Assembly (NCBI GenBank): GCA_040830545.1
Contig: JBFOMB010000188.1
Coordinates: forward strand, 1-58,203
Length of the DNA stretch: 58,203 nucleotides
Direction: 5' to 3'
DNA from: HXMU1420-2 sp040830545
Lineage (GTDB): Bacteria > Pseudomonadota > Alphaproteobacteria > Rhodobacterales > Rhodobacteraceae
Below the pieces are notes generated by a model. It was not told the DNA's origin, made no database searches, and saw nothing but the letters and a program-made list of their open reading frames with translations. Position numbers and translations under genes: made by a program. This document shows, piece after piece, positions 45,084 to 53,623 of this stretch (positions are counted from its first letter, which is position 1; each line of letters starts with the position of its first letter).

Positions 45084-45115
45084 AGAGGTCAGAGGTCCCG
45101 GATCAAGTCCGGGAC
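45052..45115. repeat. pair of REP-like hairpins
   Basis: Two hairpins of the same family: GGCCCCGGA-CTTGA-TCCGGGGCC at 45052 and GTCCCGGA-TCAAG-TCCGGGAC at 45095. The second is close to the reverse complement of the first, and their loops are exact complements. A CCCGGACTTGATCCGGG-like palindrome is a common dispersed element in alphaproteobacterial genomes. They sit between two convergent genes. Confidence 0.6.
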
Positions 45116-45137
45116 TGTGGCAGCGTGTGAGGTGGTG

Positions 45138-45560
45138 TCAGTCTTCAATCTGAGCCGGGGCAAAGCGCAGCGCGATGGCACCAAATTCCTGCGCGGCTTT
45201 TTCGATAGCGTGATCGGTCAAGTCGTAAGGCAGGGACTTTACCTCTTGAACCGTGGCCTGCATGCCATCCAGCCGTCCGCTGACCGCGTCCAGCCGGGTT
45301 TCAAGTCCAGCAAGTGCCGCGCTGGACAACTCACCTGACCCGGCCTGTAAGGTTTGCAGGTCCGCGCGCAGACCGGCAACCTCTTCCCGGACGCCTGCGA
45401 CTTCGGCCTTGACCGGTTCCAGTTTCACAAGGTTACTGGCGAAGGTTGCAGTGATGTCATTGGCGCGGTTGACCACTTGCAGGCCCAGAAACAGGCACAG
45501 GGCGATCAGGATCAGGGTGGCGTTGACCAGTGCCAACAACAGGTCTTTGATGGTCTTCAT
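45138..45560 (-). CDS. hypothetical membrane-anchored coiled-coil protein
   Basis: A 140-residue protein. One N-terminal membrane segment (DLLLALVNATLILIALCLFL) is followed by a predicted coiled coil (LVKLEPVKAEVAGVREEVAG, LRADLQTLQAG, LETRLDAVSGRLDGMQATVQ). It is probably an inner-membrane protein with a periplasmic or cytoplasmic rod. ATG 45560 has GAGGGA upstream; another ATG 15 bases earlier is possible. Function unknown. Confidence 0.72.
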   Translation of the reverse strand: MKTIKDLLLALVNATLILIALCLFLGLQVVNRANDITATFASNLVKLEPVKAEVAGVREEVAGLRADLQTLQAGSGELSSAALAGLETRLDAVSGRLDGMQATVQEVKSLPYDLTDHAIEKAAQEFGAIALRFAPAQIED

Positions 45561-45673
45561 GACTCGGTCCCTCATTAACTTTAATTTCCTGCACAGTACT
45601 GCAGTGCGGCAGGCCAGCACAGTCCGACGCAGCGAAAAGTCGCGGGAGATGTGTGTTGAGAGAGTCTGGGTAA

Positions 45674-45691
45674 TAGTTTAATGCTAAACTA
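45674..45691. promoter_or_regulatory. palindrome upstream of lpdA
   Basis: TAGTTTA-ATGC-TAAACTA, a perfect 7-bp inverted repeat in an AT-rich patch 47 bases before the lpdA start and 114 bases before the divergent hypothetical gene. The position fits an operator near an lpdA promoter. The binding protein is not identified; MarR/GntR-type sites look similar. Confidence 0.5.
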
Positions 45692-45737
45692 GTTTTTGAA
45701 AACATGCCGCTCAGTGGTGGCGCGAAGGGAGGCGGAC

Positions 45738-47132
45738 ATGGCCGCAAACGCGTTTGATGTCGTTGTAATCGGGGCGGGCCCGGGGGGCTATGTGGCGGCA
45801 ATCCGCGCGGCACAGTTGGGGCTGAACACGGCGATCGTCGAACGCGAACATCTGGGCGGTATCTGCCTCAACTGGGGGTGTATCCCGACCAAGGCACTGT
45901 TGCGGTCTTCCGAGGTGTATCATTTGATGGAGCGGGCAGGGGAGTTCGGCCTGAAGGCAGATAAGATCGGCTATGATCTGGACGCAGTGGTAAAACGGGC
46001 GCGCGGCGTGGCGGGGCAGCTAAGCGCCGGGGTCAAACATCTGCTGAAGAAAAACAAGATCACCGTGGTCATGGGCGCGGCCACGATCCCGGCCAAGGGC
46101 AAGGTCAGCGTGAAGACCGACAAAGGGTCCGAAGAGCTGACGGCCCAAAGCATCATTCTCGCAACCGGGGCCCGTGCGCGGGAGTTGCCGGGGCTGGAGG
46201 CGGATGGCGATCTGGTTTGGACCTACAAACACGCGCTGGTCCCACCGCGTATGCCGAAAAAATTGCTGGTCATCGGGTCCGGGGCCATCGGGATCGAATT
46301 TGCGAGCTTCTACAACACCTTGGGATCAGACACGACCGTCGTCGAAGTAATGGACCGTGTGCTGCCGGTTGAGGATCCAGAAATCAGCGCATTCGCCAAG
46401 AAGCAGTTTGTGAAGCAGGGTATGAAGATCATGGAAAAGGCCATGGTCAAGCAGTTGGACCGGGCCAAAGGCAAAGTCACCGCGCATATTGAGGTCGGCG
46501 GCAAGGTTGAGAAGCACGAGTTTGACACGGTGATTTCGGCTGTCGGGATTGTCGGCAATGTCGAAGGTCTGGGGCTGGAGGCGCTGGGGGTCGAGATTGA
46601 CCGGTCTCATGTCATCACCGATGCCTATTGCCGGACGGCGGTGGATGGCCTTTATGCGATTGGTGACATTGCCGGGGCCCCGTGGCTGGCACACAAGGCC
46701 AGTCATGAGGGGGTCATGGTCGCGGAATTGATCGCGGGCAAGAAGGTGCACCCGGTCAAGCCTGAGAGCATCGCAGGCTGTACCTATTGCCATCCACAAG
46801 TAGCTTCGGTTGGCTATACCGAGGCGAAAGCAAGGGAACTGGGATACGACGTGAAGGTCGGCAAGTTCCCGTTTATCGGCAATGGCAAGGCGATTGCGTT
46901 GGGCGAACAGGAGGGGCTGGTCAAAACCATCTTTGACGCCAAGACCGGGGAGCTATTGGGCGCGCATATGGTGGGGGCCGAGGTGACCGAGCTGATCCAG
47001 GGCTACGTTGTAGGTCGTCAGTTGGAAACCACCGAAGAGGACCTGATGCACACGGTCTTCCCGCACCCAACGCTGTCAGAAATGATGCACGAGTCCGTTC
47101 TGGATGCCTATGGGCGCGTGATCCACATGTAA
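45738..47132 (+). CDS. lpdA: dihydrolipoyl dehydrogenase LpdA (E3)
   Basis: A 464-residue FAD enzyme that reoxidises dihydrolipoyl groups of 2-oxoacid dehydrogenase complexes and the glycine cleavage system, giving NADH. FAD-binding VVVIGAGPGGYVAAI, redox disulfide C43-LNWG-C48, NAD-binding LVIGSGAIGIEFASF, FAD-binding YAIGDIAG and the catalytic His in HPTLSEMMHE. ATG 45738 has GGGAGG-like sequence at the usual distance. No E1/E2 genes are adjacent, so which complex it serves is open. Confidence 0.96.
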   Translation: MAANAFDVVVIGAGPGGYVAAIRAAQLGLNTAIVEREHLGGICLNWGCIPTKALLRSSEVYHLMERAGEFGLKADKIGYDLDAVVKRARGVAGQLSAGVKHLLKKNKITVVMGAATIPAKGKVSVKTDKGSEELTAQSIILATGARARELPGLEADGDLVWTYKHALVPPRMPKKLLVIGSGAIGIEFASFYNTLGSDTTVVEVMDRVLPVEDPEISAFAKKQFVKQGMKIMEKAMVKQLDRAKGKVTAHIEVGGKVEKHEFDTVISAVGIVGNVEGLGLEALGVEIDRSHVITDAYCRTAVDGLYAIGDIAGAPWLAHKASHEGVMVAELIAGKKVHPVKPESIAGCTYCHPQVASVGYTEAKARELGYDVKVGKFPFIGNGKAIALGEQEGLVKTIFDAKTGELLGAHMVGAEVTELIQGYVVGRQLETTEEDLMHTVFPHPTLSEMMHESVLDAYGRVIHM

Positions 47133-47151
47133 GCGCGTGGCCTGATCCGAG

Positions 47152-47172
47152 GCGCCGGGTCAGGCCCGGCGC
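47152..47172. terminator. hairpin between lpdA and small exported protein gene
   Basis: A perfect 8-bp stem, GCGCCGGG / CCCGGCGC, with a TCAGG loop, in the convergent gap. No U-run on either strand; a REP-like or weak terminator element. Confidence 0.45.
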
Positions 47173-47188
47173 TGGGTCGCGTTTGGTA

Positions 47189-47440
47189 TCAACGTCGCCC
47201 GGATTCCGCGTTGCGTTCCCGCCAGCCACCGGTGGTGTGCACGATCTTGCTGTAGGACCGTCCACCCTGGCGTTCGGGTAGGGCAGGCCAGTTGCTGTAG
47301 CGCTGGCCGGGACCGGCGCAGGGGATCTCCACTGTCGAATTTGACTGGATGTCGGTGTCGGTGCGCAGCGGATACTTGTCACAGGCCAGAGCCGGTGAGG
47401 CCACGAGAAGGGTCGCAGCAGCCCAGAACAGGGTCTTCAT
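47189..47440 (-). CDS. small exported hypothetical protein
   Basis: An 83-residue protein. MKTLFWAAATLLVASPALA is a good Sec signal peptide, cleaved before CDKYP. The mature part of about 64 residues is polar with two cysteines. AAGGAAGG lies about 8 nt before the ATG at 47440; the frame is open 67 codons upstream in the divergent promoter region, which is not used. It is divergent from an MFS transporter gene. Function unknown. Confidence 0.7.
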   Translation of the reverse strand: MKTLFWAAATLLVASPALACDKYPLRTDTDIQSNSTVEIPCAGPGQRYSNWPALPERQGGRSYSKIVHTTGGWRERNAESGRR

Positions 47441-47572
47441 CAGTCTACCTTCCTTGTGTTGCGGTGATCTTAGGATGGCCGGATTAGGGGTTTCATGCAA
47501 AACACGTCCGCTCACCATCGCGTGCCGGATTATCCGCTTGACGCTGGCAGACGCAGCGGGGACTGATCGCGC

Positions 47573-48727
47573 ATGCAGGAAAAAACGAATTGGCCCATGG
47601 TCTGGTTGCTGTGGCTGGCCGGGCTGGGTGCCGCGGCGCAATACGGCAAGATCAGCGTGGTGTTTGATCGGCTGCCGGGGCTCTATCCGGACGCTGGTGC
47701 GGCGCTGGGGTTTGTTGTGTCGCTGGTTGGGTTTCTGGGCATCTTGCTGGGAGTAATTGCTGGATTGCTGGTCGCGCGGATCGGGTATCGGCGGGCCCTG
47801 TTGGCGGCGCTGATCGTGGGCGCAGCGGTTTCGGCCGTGCAGGCAACGTTGCCCTCGCTGCCCGTGTTCCTGACCTCTCGTGTGATCGAAGGTGCGTCAC
47901 ATCTGGCCATTGTGGTCGCCGCGCCAACATTGATTGCCGAGGTCAGTCACCCACGTGATGCGGGGCGCAGTCTGACACTGTGGGGCAGTTTCTTTGGTGT
48001 GGCCTTTGCTGTTCTGGCCTTTGCCGGTGTACCGCTCGCGGATTGGTTTGGGGTCGGCGCCCTGTTGGCGGCGCATGGTGCTTATATGGCGATCATGGCC
48101 GTAATCCTGTGGCCACGCCTCCCGCAACTGGTGCAGGAGCCGCAGCCGATTGTGATCAGCGAGCTGTTGCGCGCGCATGTCCGCATCTACAGCTCTGCCA
48201 GGTTGGGCGCACCTGCCTTGGGCTGGCTGTTCTACACCGCCTGTTTCGTCAGCGTCCTGACCGTGTTCCCGCCCTATCTGCCGGAGGCCAGCCGAACGGC
48301 GGTCATGGGCGCCATGCCGCTGTTGTCGATTGTATCCTCGCTGACACTGGGTGTATTCCTGCTGCGCTATGTCAGCGCGGTGATCGTTGTGGTTGCTGGG
48401 TTCTTCCTGTCGGCCTTGTTCGCGCTGGGTTTGGGAATCTGGCCGGGTTCGCCAATCATCGCGCTGGCGCTTGGTGCGTCGCTGGGGCTGGTGCAGGGGG
48501 CGACCTTTGCCAGCGTGCCGCAATTGACACCAGAGGCGGAAAACCGCGCGCTGGCCAACGGCGGACTGGCGCAGATGGGCAATACCGGCAACACAATCGG
48601 CACGCCGCTGATGGTGGCGGTCATCGCGCTTCTGGGATATTCCGGCCTGATCTGGGCACTCACCGTGCTTTTCTTGTGCGGCGGCGCGATCCACCTTTGG
48701 CTGGCTGGCAAGAGACGTCAGGAATAA
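47573..48727 (+). CDS. MFS transporter
   Basis: A 384-residue major facilitator protein with about 12 hydrophobic segments. An MFS-type loop is visible in the first half (GLLVARIGYRRALLAAL) and RVIEGASHLAIVVAAPTLIAE. The TM distribution is regular and there is no extra domain. Substrate unknown. It ends 8 bases before the LexA box of uvrA. Confidence 0.88.
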   Translation: MQEKTNWPMVWLLWLAGLGAAAQYGKISVVFDRLPGLYPDAGAALGFVVSLVGFLGILLGVIAGLLVARIGYRRALLAALIVGAAVSAVQATLPSLPVFLTSRVIEGASHLAIVVAAPTLIAEVSHPRDAGRSLTLWGSFFGVAFAVLAFAGVPLADWFGVGALLAAHGAYMAIMAVILWPRLPQLVQEPQPIVISELLRAHVRIYSSARLGAPALGWLFYTACFVSVLTVFPPYLPEASRTAVMGAMPLLSIVSSLTLGVFLLRYVSAVIVVVAGFFLSALFALGLGIWPGSPIIALALGASLGLVQGATFASVPQLTPEAENRALANGGLAQMGNTGNTIGTPLMVAVIALLGYSGLIWALTVLFLCGGAIHLWLAGKRRQE

Positions 48728-48735
48728 CTGTGGAT

Positions 48736-48750
48736 GTTCCCTGTATGTTC
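48736..48750 (+). promoter_or_regulatory. LexA (SOS) box upstream of uvrA
   Basis: GTTC-N7-GTTC, the direct-repeat LexA target of alphaproteobacteria, 65 bases before the uvrA start. The match is exact in both half sites and spacing. It predicts DNA-damage induction of uvrA. Confidence 0.8.
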
Positions 48751-48815
48751 CAGATTTGCGTTGGAGACTCGGTTTCGATCCGCTATGTGTGAAAGACGGG
48801 TAAAGAGGTGGGGCC

Positions 48816-51674
48816 ATGGCCGAGCTTAAGAACATCGAAGTCCGGGGTGCACGCGAGCATAATCTGAAGGGCATCGACGTAGACATACCGCGCGACCAAC
48901 TGGTCGTGATCACGGGGTTGTCGGGGTCGGGCAAGTCGTCCCTGGCGTTCGATACAATCTATGCCGAGGGGCAGCGGCGCTATGTGGAATCGCTCAGCGC
49001 TTATGCGCGGCAGTTCCTGGATATGATGGAAAAGCCCGATGTAGATCACATCAGCGGATTGAGCCCTGCGATTTCTATCGAGCAGAAGACCACCTCGAAA
49101 AACCCGCGCTCGACCGTAGGCACGGTGACAGAAATTTATGACTACCTCCGCCTGTTGTTTGCACGTTCTGGCACGCCCTACAGCCCTGCCACCGGCCTGC
49201 CGATTGAGGCGCAACAGGTGCAGGACATGGTGGACCGGATTGTCACCATGGAGGAGGGCACACGCGCCTATCTGTTGGCCCCCATCGTGCGGGATCGGAA
49301 GGGTGAATACCGCAAGGAGTTTCTGGAACTGCGCAAGCAGGGGTTCCAGCGGGTAAAGGTGGATGGGGAGTTCTACGAACTGGACGAACCACCCACGCTG
49401 GACAAGAAGTTTCGCCATGACATCGACGTGGTTGTGGACCGTCTGGTGGTGCGTGAAGGCATGGAAACGCGGTTGGCGGATTCCCTGCGGACCGCTCTGG
49501 ATCTGGCGGATGGGATTGCCGTGTTGGAAACTGCGCCCAGCGAGGGTGACCCGGAACGCATCACGTTTTCCGAAAACTTCGCCTGTCCGGTCAGTGGATT
49601 TACTATCCCGGAAATCGAACCTCGTCTGTTTTCGTTCAACGCACCCTTCGGAGCTTGCCCGGATTGTGACGGTCTGGGGGTCGAGCTGTTTTTTGACGAA
49701 CGGCTGGTCGTGCCCGACGCCACGCTGAAAATTGCGGACGGAGCCTTGGCCCCATGGCGCAAGGGCAAGTCACCCTATTTCCTGCAGACGATCGAGGCAA
49801 TTGCGAAACACTATGATTTCGACAAAAACGCCCGCTGGAAGGACCTGCCGAAGAAGATCCAGCAGGTGTTCCTGTACGGGTCAGGCAAGGAAGAAATAGA
49901 CTTCCGCTATGACGAAGGCGGGCGTGTCTATCAGATAAAGCGCGTGTTCGAAGGGGTGATCCCCAACATGGAACGCCGCTATCGTGAGACGGATTCCAAT
50001 TGGATTCGCGAGGAATTCGAACGCTACCAGAACAATCGCCCTTGCGGCACGTGTGATGGCTATCGCCTGCGGGCGGAGGCGCTGGCGGTCAAAATCGCCG
50101 GGTTGCATGTGGGGGAGGTCGTTCAGATGTCGATCCGCGAGGCACTGGCCTGGATTGATACGGTGCCCGAGTCGCTGACAACACAGAAGAACGAGATTGC
50201 CCGGGCGATCCTGAAGGAAATTCGCGAGCGCCTTGGATTCCTGAACAATGTTGGCTTGGAATACCTGACTCTCAGCCGGTCCAGCGGCACGCTGTCGGGT
50301 GGGGAAAGCCAGCGGATCAGATTGGCCTCGCAGATTGGGTCGGGCCTGACCGGGGTGCTGTATGTGTTGGATGAACCGTCCATCGGATTGCATCAGCGCG
50401 ACAACGGTCGGCTGTTGACCACGCTGAAAAACCTGCGCGATCAGGGGAATACCGTGATCGTTGTGGAACATGACGAGGAAGCGATCCGCGAAGCAGACTA
50501 CGTGTTTGATATCGGGCCGGGGGCCGGCGTGCACGGTGGGCAGGTGGTCAGCCATGGCACGCCGGGTGAAATAACGGCAGATGCAGCCTCGGTCACCGGG
50601 CAATACCTGGCGGGCACACGGGAGATTGCCGTGCCGGTGGATCGGCGGCAGGGGAATGGCAAAAAGCTGACCGTTGTGAAAGCGACGGGTAACAACCTGA
50701 AGGATGTGACGGCAGAGTTTCCCCTGGGCAAGTTTGTCTGCGTCACGGGTGTGTCGGGCGGTGGGAAATCCACGCTGACGATAGAGACGCTGTTCAAGAC
50801 CGCCTCCATGCGTCTGAACGGAGCGCGGCAGACGCCAGCGCCTTGTGAGACGATCAAGGGCCTGGAGGTGTTGGACAAGGTCATCGATATCGACCAACGC
50901 CCAATTGGTCGGACGCCCCGGTCGAACCCGGCCACCTATACCGGCGCCTTTACCCCCATCCGTGACTGGTTTGCGGGGCTACCCGAGGCGAAGGCGCGCG
51001 GCTACAAGCCTGGGCGGTTCAGTTTCAATGTCAAAGGTGGGCGCTGCGAGGCCTGTCAGGGGGACGGTGTCATCAAGATCGAGATGCACTTCTTGCCCGA
51101 CGTCTACGTGACGTGCGAGACCTGCAAGGGCGCGCGCTACAACCGTGAGACATTGGAAATCAAGTTCAAAGGCAAGAGCATAGCCGACGTTCTTGATATG
51201 ACAGTTGAGGACGCGCAGGAGTTTTTCAAGGCCGTGCCGAGTATCCGGGACAAGATGGATGCACTGGCCCGGGTCGGTCTGGGCTACATAAAGGTGGGCC
51301 AGCAGGCGACAACCCTTTCGGGTGGCGAGGCGCAGCGTGTGAAGCTGTCAAAAGAACTGAGCAAACGGTCGACAGGACGGACGCTCTATATCCTAGATGA
51401 ACCTACGACGGGTCTGCATTTCGAAGACGTGCGCAAGTTGCTGGAGGTGCTGCACGAACTGGTGGATGGCGGGAACACGGTGATTGTGATCGAACACAAT
51501 CTGGATGTGGTCAAAACCGCCGACTGGATCATAGATATTGGCCCTGAGGGCGGAGACGGCGGCGGTGAGATCGTAGCCACCGGCACGCCCGAGGACGTGG
51601 CCGAGGTCGAACGCAGTCACACGGGGCGCTATCTGAAGGCGATGTTGTCCCAGCAACGCGTTGCGGCGGAGTAG
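48816..51674 (+). CDS. uvrA: excinuclease ABC subunit UvrA
   Basis: A 952-residue damage-recognition ATPase of nucleotide excision repair. It has two ABC cassettes: Walker A GLSGSGKSS at about 34-42 and GVSGGGKSTL at about 645-654, signature sequences LSGGESQRIRLA and LSGGEAQRVKLS. It also has zinc-binding cysteine clusters (CPDCDG, CGTCDGYR, CEACQGDG, CETCKG). Full length. Transcription is probably controlled by LexA. Confidence 0.97.
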   Translation: MAELKNIEVRGAREHNLKGIDVDIPRDQLVVITGLSGSGKSSLAFDTIYAEGQRRYVESLSAYARQFLDMMEKPDVDHISGLSPAISIEQKTTSKNPRSTVGTVTEIYDYLRLLFARSGTPYSPATGLPIEAQQVQDMVDRIVTMEEGTRAYLLAPIVRDRKGEYRKEFLELRKQGFQRVKVDGEFYELDEPPTLDKKFRHDIDVVVDRLVVREGMETRLADSLRTALDLADGIAVLETAPSEGDPERITFSENFACPVSGFTIPEIEPRLFSFNAPFGACPDCDGLGVELFFDERLVVPDATLKIADGALAPWRKGKSPYFLQTIEAIAKHYDFDKNARWKDLPKKIQQVFLYGSGKEEIDFRYDEGGRVYQIKRVFEGVIPNMERRYRETDSNWIREEFERYQNNRPCGTCDGYRLRAEALAVKIAGLHVGEVVQMSIREALAWIDTVPESLTTQKNEIARAILKEIRERLGFLNNVGLEYLTLSRSSGTLSGGESQRIRLASQIGSGLTGVLYVLDEPSIGLHQRDNGRLLTTLKNLRDQGNTVIVVEHDEEAIREADYVFDIGPGAGVHGGQVVSHGTPGEITADAASVTGQYLAGTREIAVPVDRRQGNGKKLTVVKATGNNLKDVTAEFPLGKFVCVTGVSGGGKSTLTIETLFKTASMRLNGARQTPAPCETIKGLEVLDKVIDIDQRPIGRTPRSNPATYTGAFTPIRDWFAGLPEAKARGYKPGRFSFNVKGGRCEACQGDGVIKIEMHFLPDVYVTCETCKGARYNRETLEIKFKGKSIADVLDMTVEDAQEFFKAVPSIRDKMDALARVGLGYIKVGQQATTLSGGEAQRVKLSKELSKRSTGRTLYILDEPTTGLHFEDVRKLLEVLHELVDGGNTVIVIEHNLDVVKTADWIIDIGPEGGDGGGEIVATGTPEDVAEVERSHTGRYLKAMLSQQRVAAE

Positions 51675-51686
51675 CTTCACCGTCGG

Positions 51687-51712
51687 CAGGCAATTCGTTG
51701 ACGAATTGCCTG
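51687..51712. terminator. hairpin between uvrA and LysM/M23 gene
   Basis: A near-perfect inverted repeat, CAGGCAATTCGT / ACGAATTGCCTG, with a 2-base centre, in the convergent gap. Could terminate from both sides; no strong U-run. Confidence 0.5.
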
Positions 51713-51727
51713 TCCGCGCGATCGGCG

Positions 51728-52903
51728 CTATTCCAGATAAGGGGCCGGATCGACGCTGTCGAAGCCTTCGCGCACTTCGAAATGAACATAGGCGTCATCG
51801 CCGCCACGCAGAACAGCGAGCTTCTGACCGCGTTTGACCTTGTCTCCCTTTTTCACTTTGATCCCGTCTACATTGGCATAAACGGTCAAAACATTTCCCG
51901 GGTGCTTGACGACCACAATCGGCACCTGATCTGCATCTGACGTGATCGCCGCAACAGAGCCATCTGCGGCTGCCGTCACCGCACCACCAGCCGTGCCAGC
52001 GATGTCGATCCCGTCATTCTTGCCCTTCTTGTAGGTTCGAATGATCTTGCCCTTAACGGGCAGCGCCATTTTGGCCGTGTTGCGGGTCGGTTCACCAATA
52101 TCATTGTCGGGGGTCTTGGGCTTCTCTGCCGCTGGGGCAACCTTTTCGTCGGGCAAAGGCTGTGTTGCGCTTGGCGGGGTTGGTGTCGGAGACCCTTCCC
52201 CCGGATTTGTAGTCAGCGCAGCGGTTTCTGCGGGTGCCGGGGCCGGGGCTGCGCTGCGGTCGATCACGGGTATCAGCAGGAATTGTCCTTCACGGACGCC
52301 GAAATCTGCGCCTAGGCCGTTCCACTCGGCCAAGGCAGAGACTGGCACCTGATAGAGCCGTGCGATGGTATAGGCCGTCTCGCCGCGCTCGACCTTGTGG
52401 CGCACAGGCTCCGGTCCGGATTGTACTGGGGCAGCTGCGGCAGGGGACGGTGTTGCGGGTTGCAGAGTTGTGGTTTCCACTGGCGTCGTATCGGGTGCAT
52501 TGTCGATGGCCTCACCAGCAATCGCCGCAATATCCACAGCGCTGGAGTTGGCATCTGGCAGCTTGCGTGGCAGGGCGAGGATCTCACCATTGCGCAACTT
52601 CACGTCCGGTGCGATGCCGTTGAACCGGGCCAGTTCGCCCGCGTCGATGCCCAGCCGTTGCGCGATGCTTTGCGCGGACTCACCAGGGCGCGACACCACA
52701 ACCTGATAGTTCGGATAACTGATCACACCGCGTCCATCCGGTTTGGGCCGGTCCGTTGTCGCGCCCTGAACAGCAGCTGATGTGCTGAAACCGCCCAGAT
52801 TGCCGCGCAGATCGTAGTCCAGCGGTTCGTCGCATGCCGCCAACAGGGCCAGCGGGCCGATCAACAGGCCGGTTCGAATGGATGGACGGGATGGAAACTG
52901 CAT
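51728..52903 (-). CDS. LysM / M23-domain lipoprotein with degenerate LytM site (NlpD-like)
   Basis: A 391-residue lipoprotein. It has a signal peptide with lipobox LLAAC, then two LysM peptidoglycan-binding repeats (YQVVVSRPGESAQSIAQRLG; HKVERGETAYTIARLYQVP). A long Pro/Thr/Ala-rich linker leads to a C-terminal M23 LytM domain (DGIDIAGTAGGAVTAAADG). The catalytic histidines of active M23 peptidases are replaced: GKNDGIDI, YANVDG and YVHFEV. It is therefore more likely an activator of cell-wall amidases (as NlpD/EnvC) than a peptidase. GAGGAT precedes ATG 52903. It lies downstream of pcm and surE on the same strand. Confidence 0.9.
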   Translation of the reverse strand: MQFPSRPSIRTGLLIGPLALLAACDEPLDYDLRGNLGGFSTSAAVQGATTDRPKPDGRGVISYPNYQVVVSRPGESAQSIAQRLGIDAGELARFNGIAPDVKLRNGEILALPRKLPDANSSAVDIAAIAGEAIDNAPDTTPVETTTLQPATPSPAAAAPVQSGPEPVRHKVERGETAYTIARLYQVPVSALAEWNGLGADFGVREGQFLLIPVIDRSAAPAPAPAETAALTTNPGEGSPTPTPPSATQPLPDEKVAPAAEKPKTPDNDIGEPTRNTAKMALPVKGKIIRTYKKGKNDGIDIAGTAGGAVTAAADGSVAAITSDADQVPIVVVKHPGNVLTVYANVDGIKVKKGDKVKRGQKLAVLRGGDDAYVHFEVREGFDSVDPAPYLE

Positions 52904-52978
52904 CTCGGATATCCTCAATAGGTATGCCCCTGTTGTCCGGGGCTTGACCTGGGTCACATGTCGCGGGCCTGTCAGACG

Positions 52979-53623
52979 TCAGGTGTCCTTGCCCAAACCT
53001 TCCAGCAGCGGCACAAATCGGACCGGCCGCAGCTCTTCATACTCAAAACCGTTTTCGTCGCGCCGCACGCGGATCAATGTCTGCACCGCGTCGGATTGTC
53101 CAACGGGCACCACCATGATACCCCCGATCTTCAATTGCGCCAAGAGTGGCCCCGGCGGATCCTCCGCAGCTGCGGTCACAATGATACGATCAAAGGGCGC
53201 CTGATCCGGCAACCCATGCGATCCGTCCGCTGTCATCGTGGTGATATTGCCCAGATCCAACGCCTCGAACACGGCCTTGGCCTCGCGCACCAGGCGGCGG
53301 TGACGGTCCACGGTGTAGACCCGGCGCACCAACTTGGCCAGCACAGCCGCCTGATAGCCCGACCCTGTGCCGATTTCCAAAACCTTGTCACGCGGACTGA
53401 GTTCCAGAGCCTGTGTCATCAGGCCGACAACCGAGGGCTGGCTGATCGTTTGCCCGCAGGCAATCGGCAACGGCATGTCTTCATAGGCGCGTTCCGAAAA
53501 CAGGCCCCGAATGAACAGGCCGCGATCGACTTCTTCCATCGCCGTCAGGACCCGCGCATCCGTCACCCCGCGCGAACGCAGGGCGAAAAGGAATTGCATC
53601 TTGTCCTCGGCGGTGGCGGTCAT
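52979..53623 (-). CDS. pcm: protein-L-isoaspartate O-methyltransferase Pcm
   Basis: A 214-residue enzyme that methylates isoaspartyl residues in aged proteins for their repair. Motifs GQTISQPSVVGLMTQAL and VLEIGTGSGYQAAVLAKL (SAM-binding), then DGSHGLPDQAPFDRIIVTAAA. It overlaps surE by four bases (ATGA), the classical surE-pcm pair of stress survival genes. Confidence 0.95.
   Translation of the reverse strand: MTATAEDKMQFLFALRSRGVTDARVLTAMEEVDRGLFIRGLFSERAYEDMPLPIACGQTISQPSVVGLMTQALELSPRDKVLEIGTGSGYQAAVLAKLVRRVYTVDRHRRLVREAKAVFEALDLGNITTMTADGSHGLPDQAPFDRIIVTAAAEDPPGPLLAQLKIGGIMVVPVGQSDAVQTLIRVRRDENGFEYEELRPVRFVPLLEGLGKDT

Noticed and set aside
53500..53525. Second LexA-like GAAC repeat within pcm
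   Set aside because: The spacing between the half sites is 11 bases instead of 7, and it is inside a coding region.
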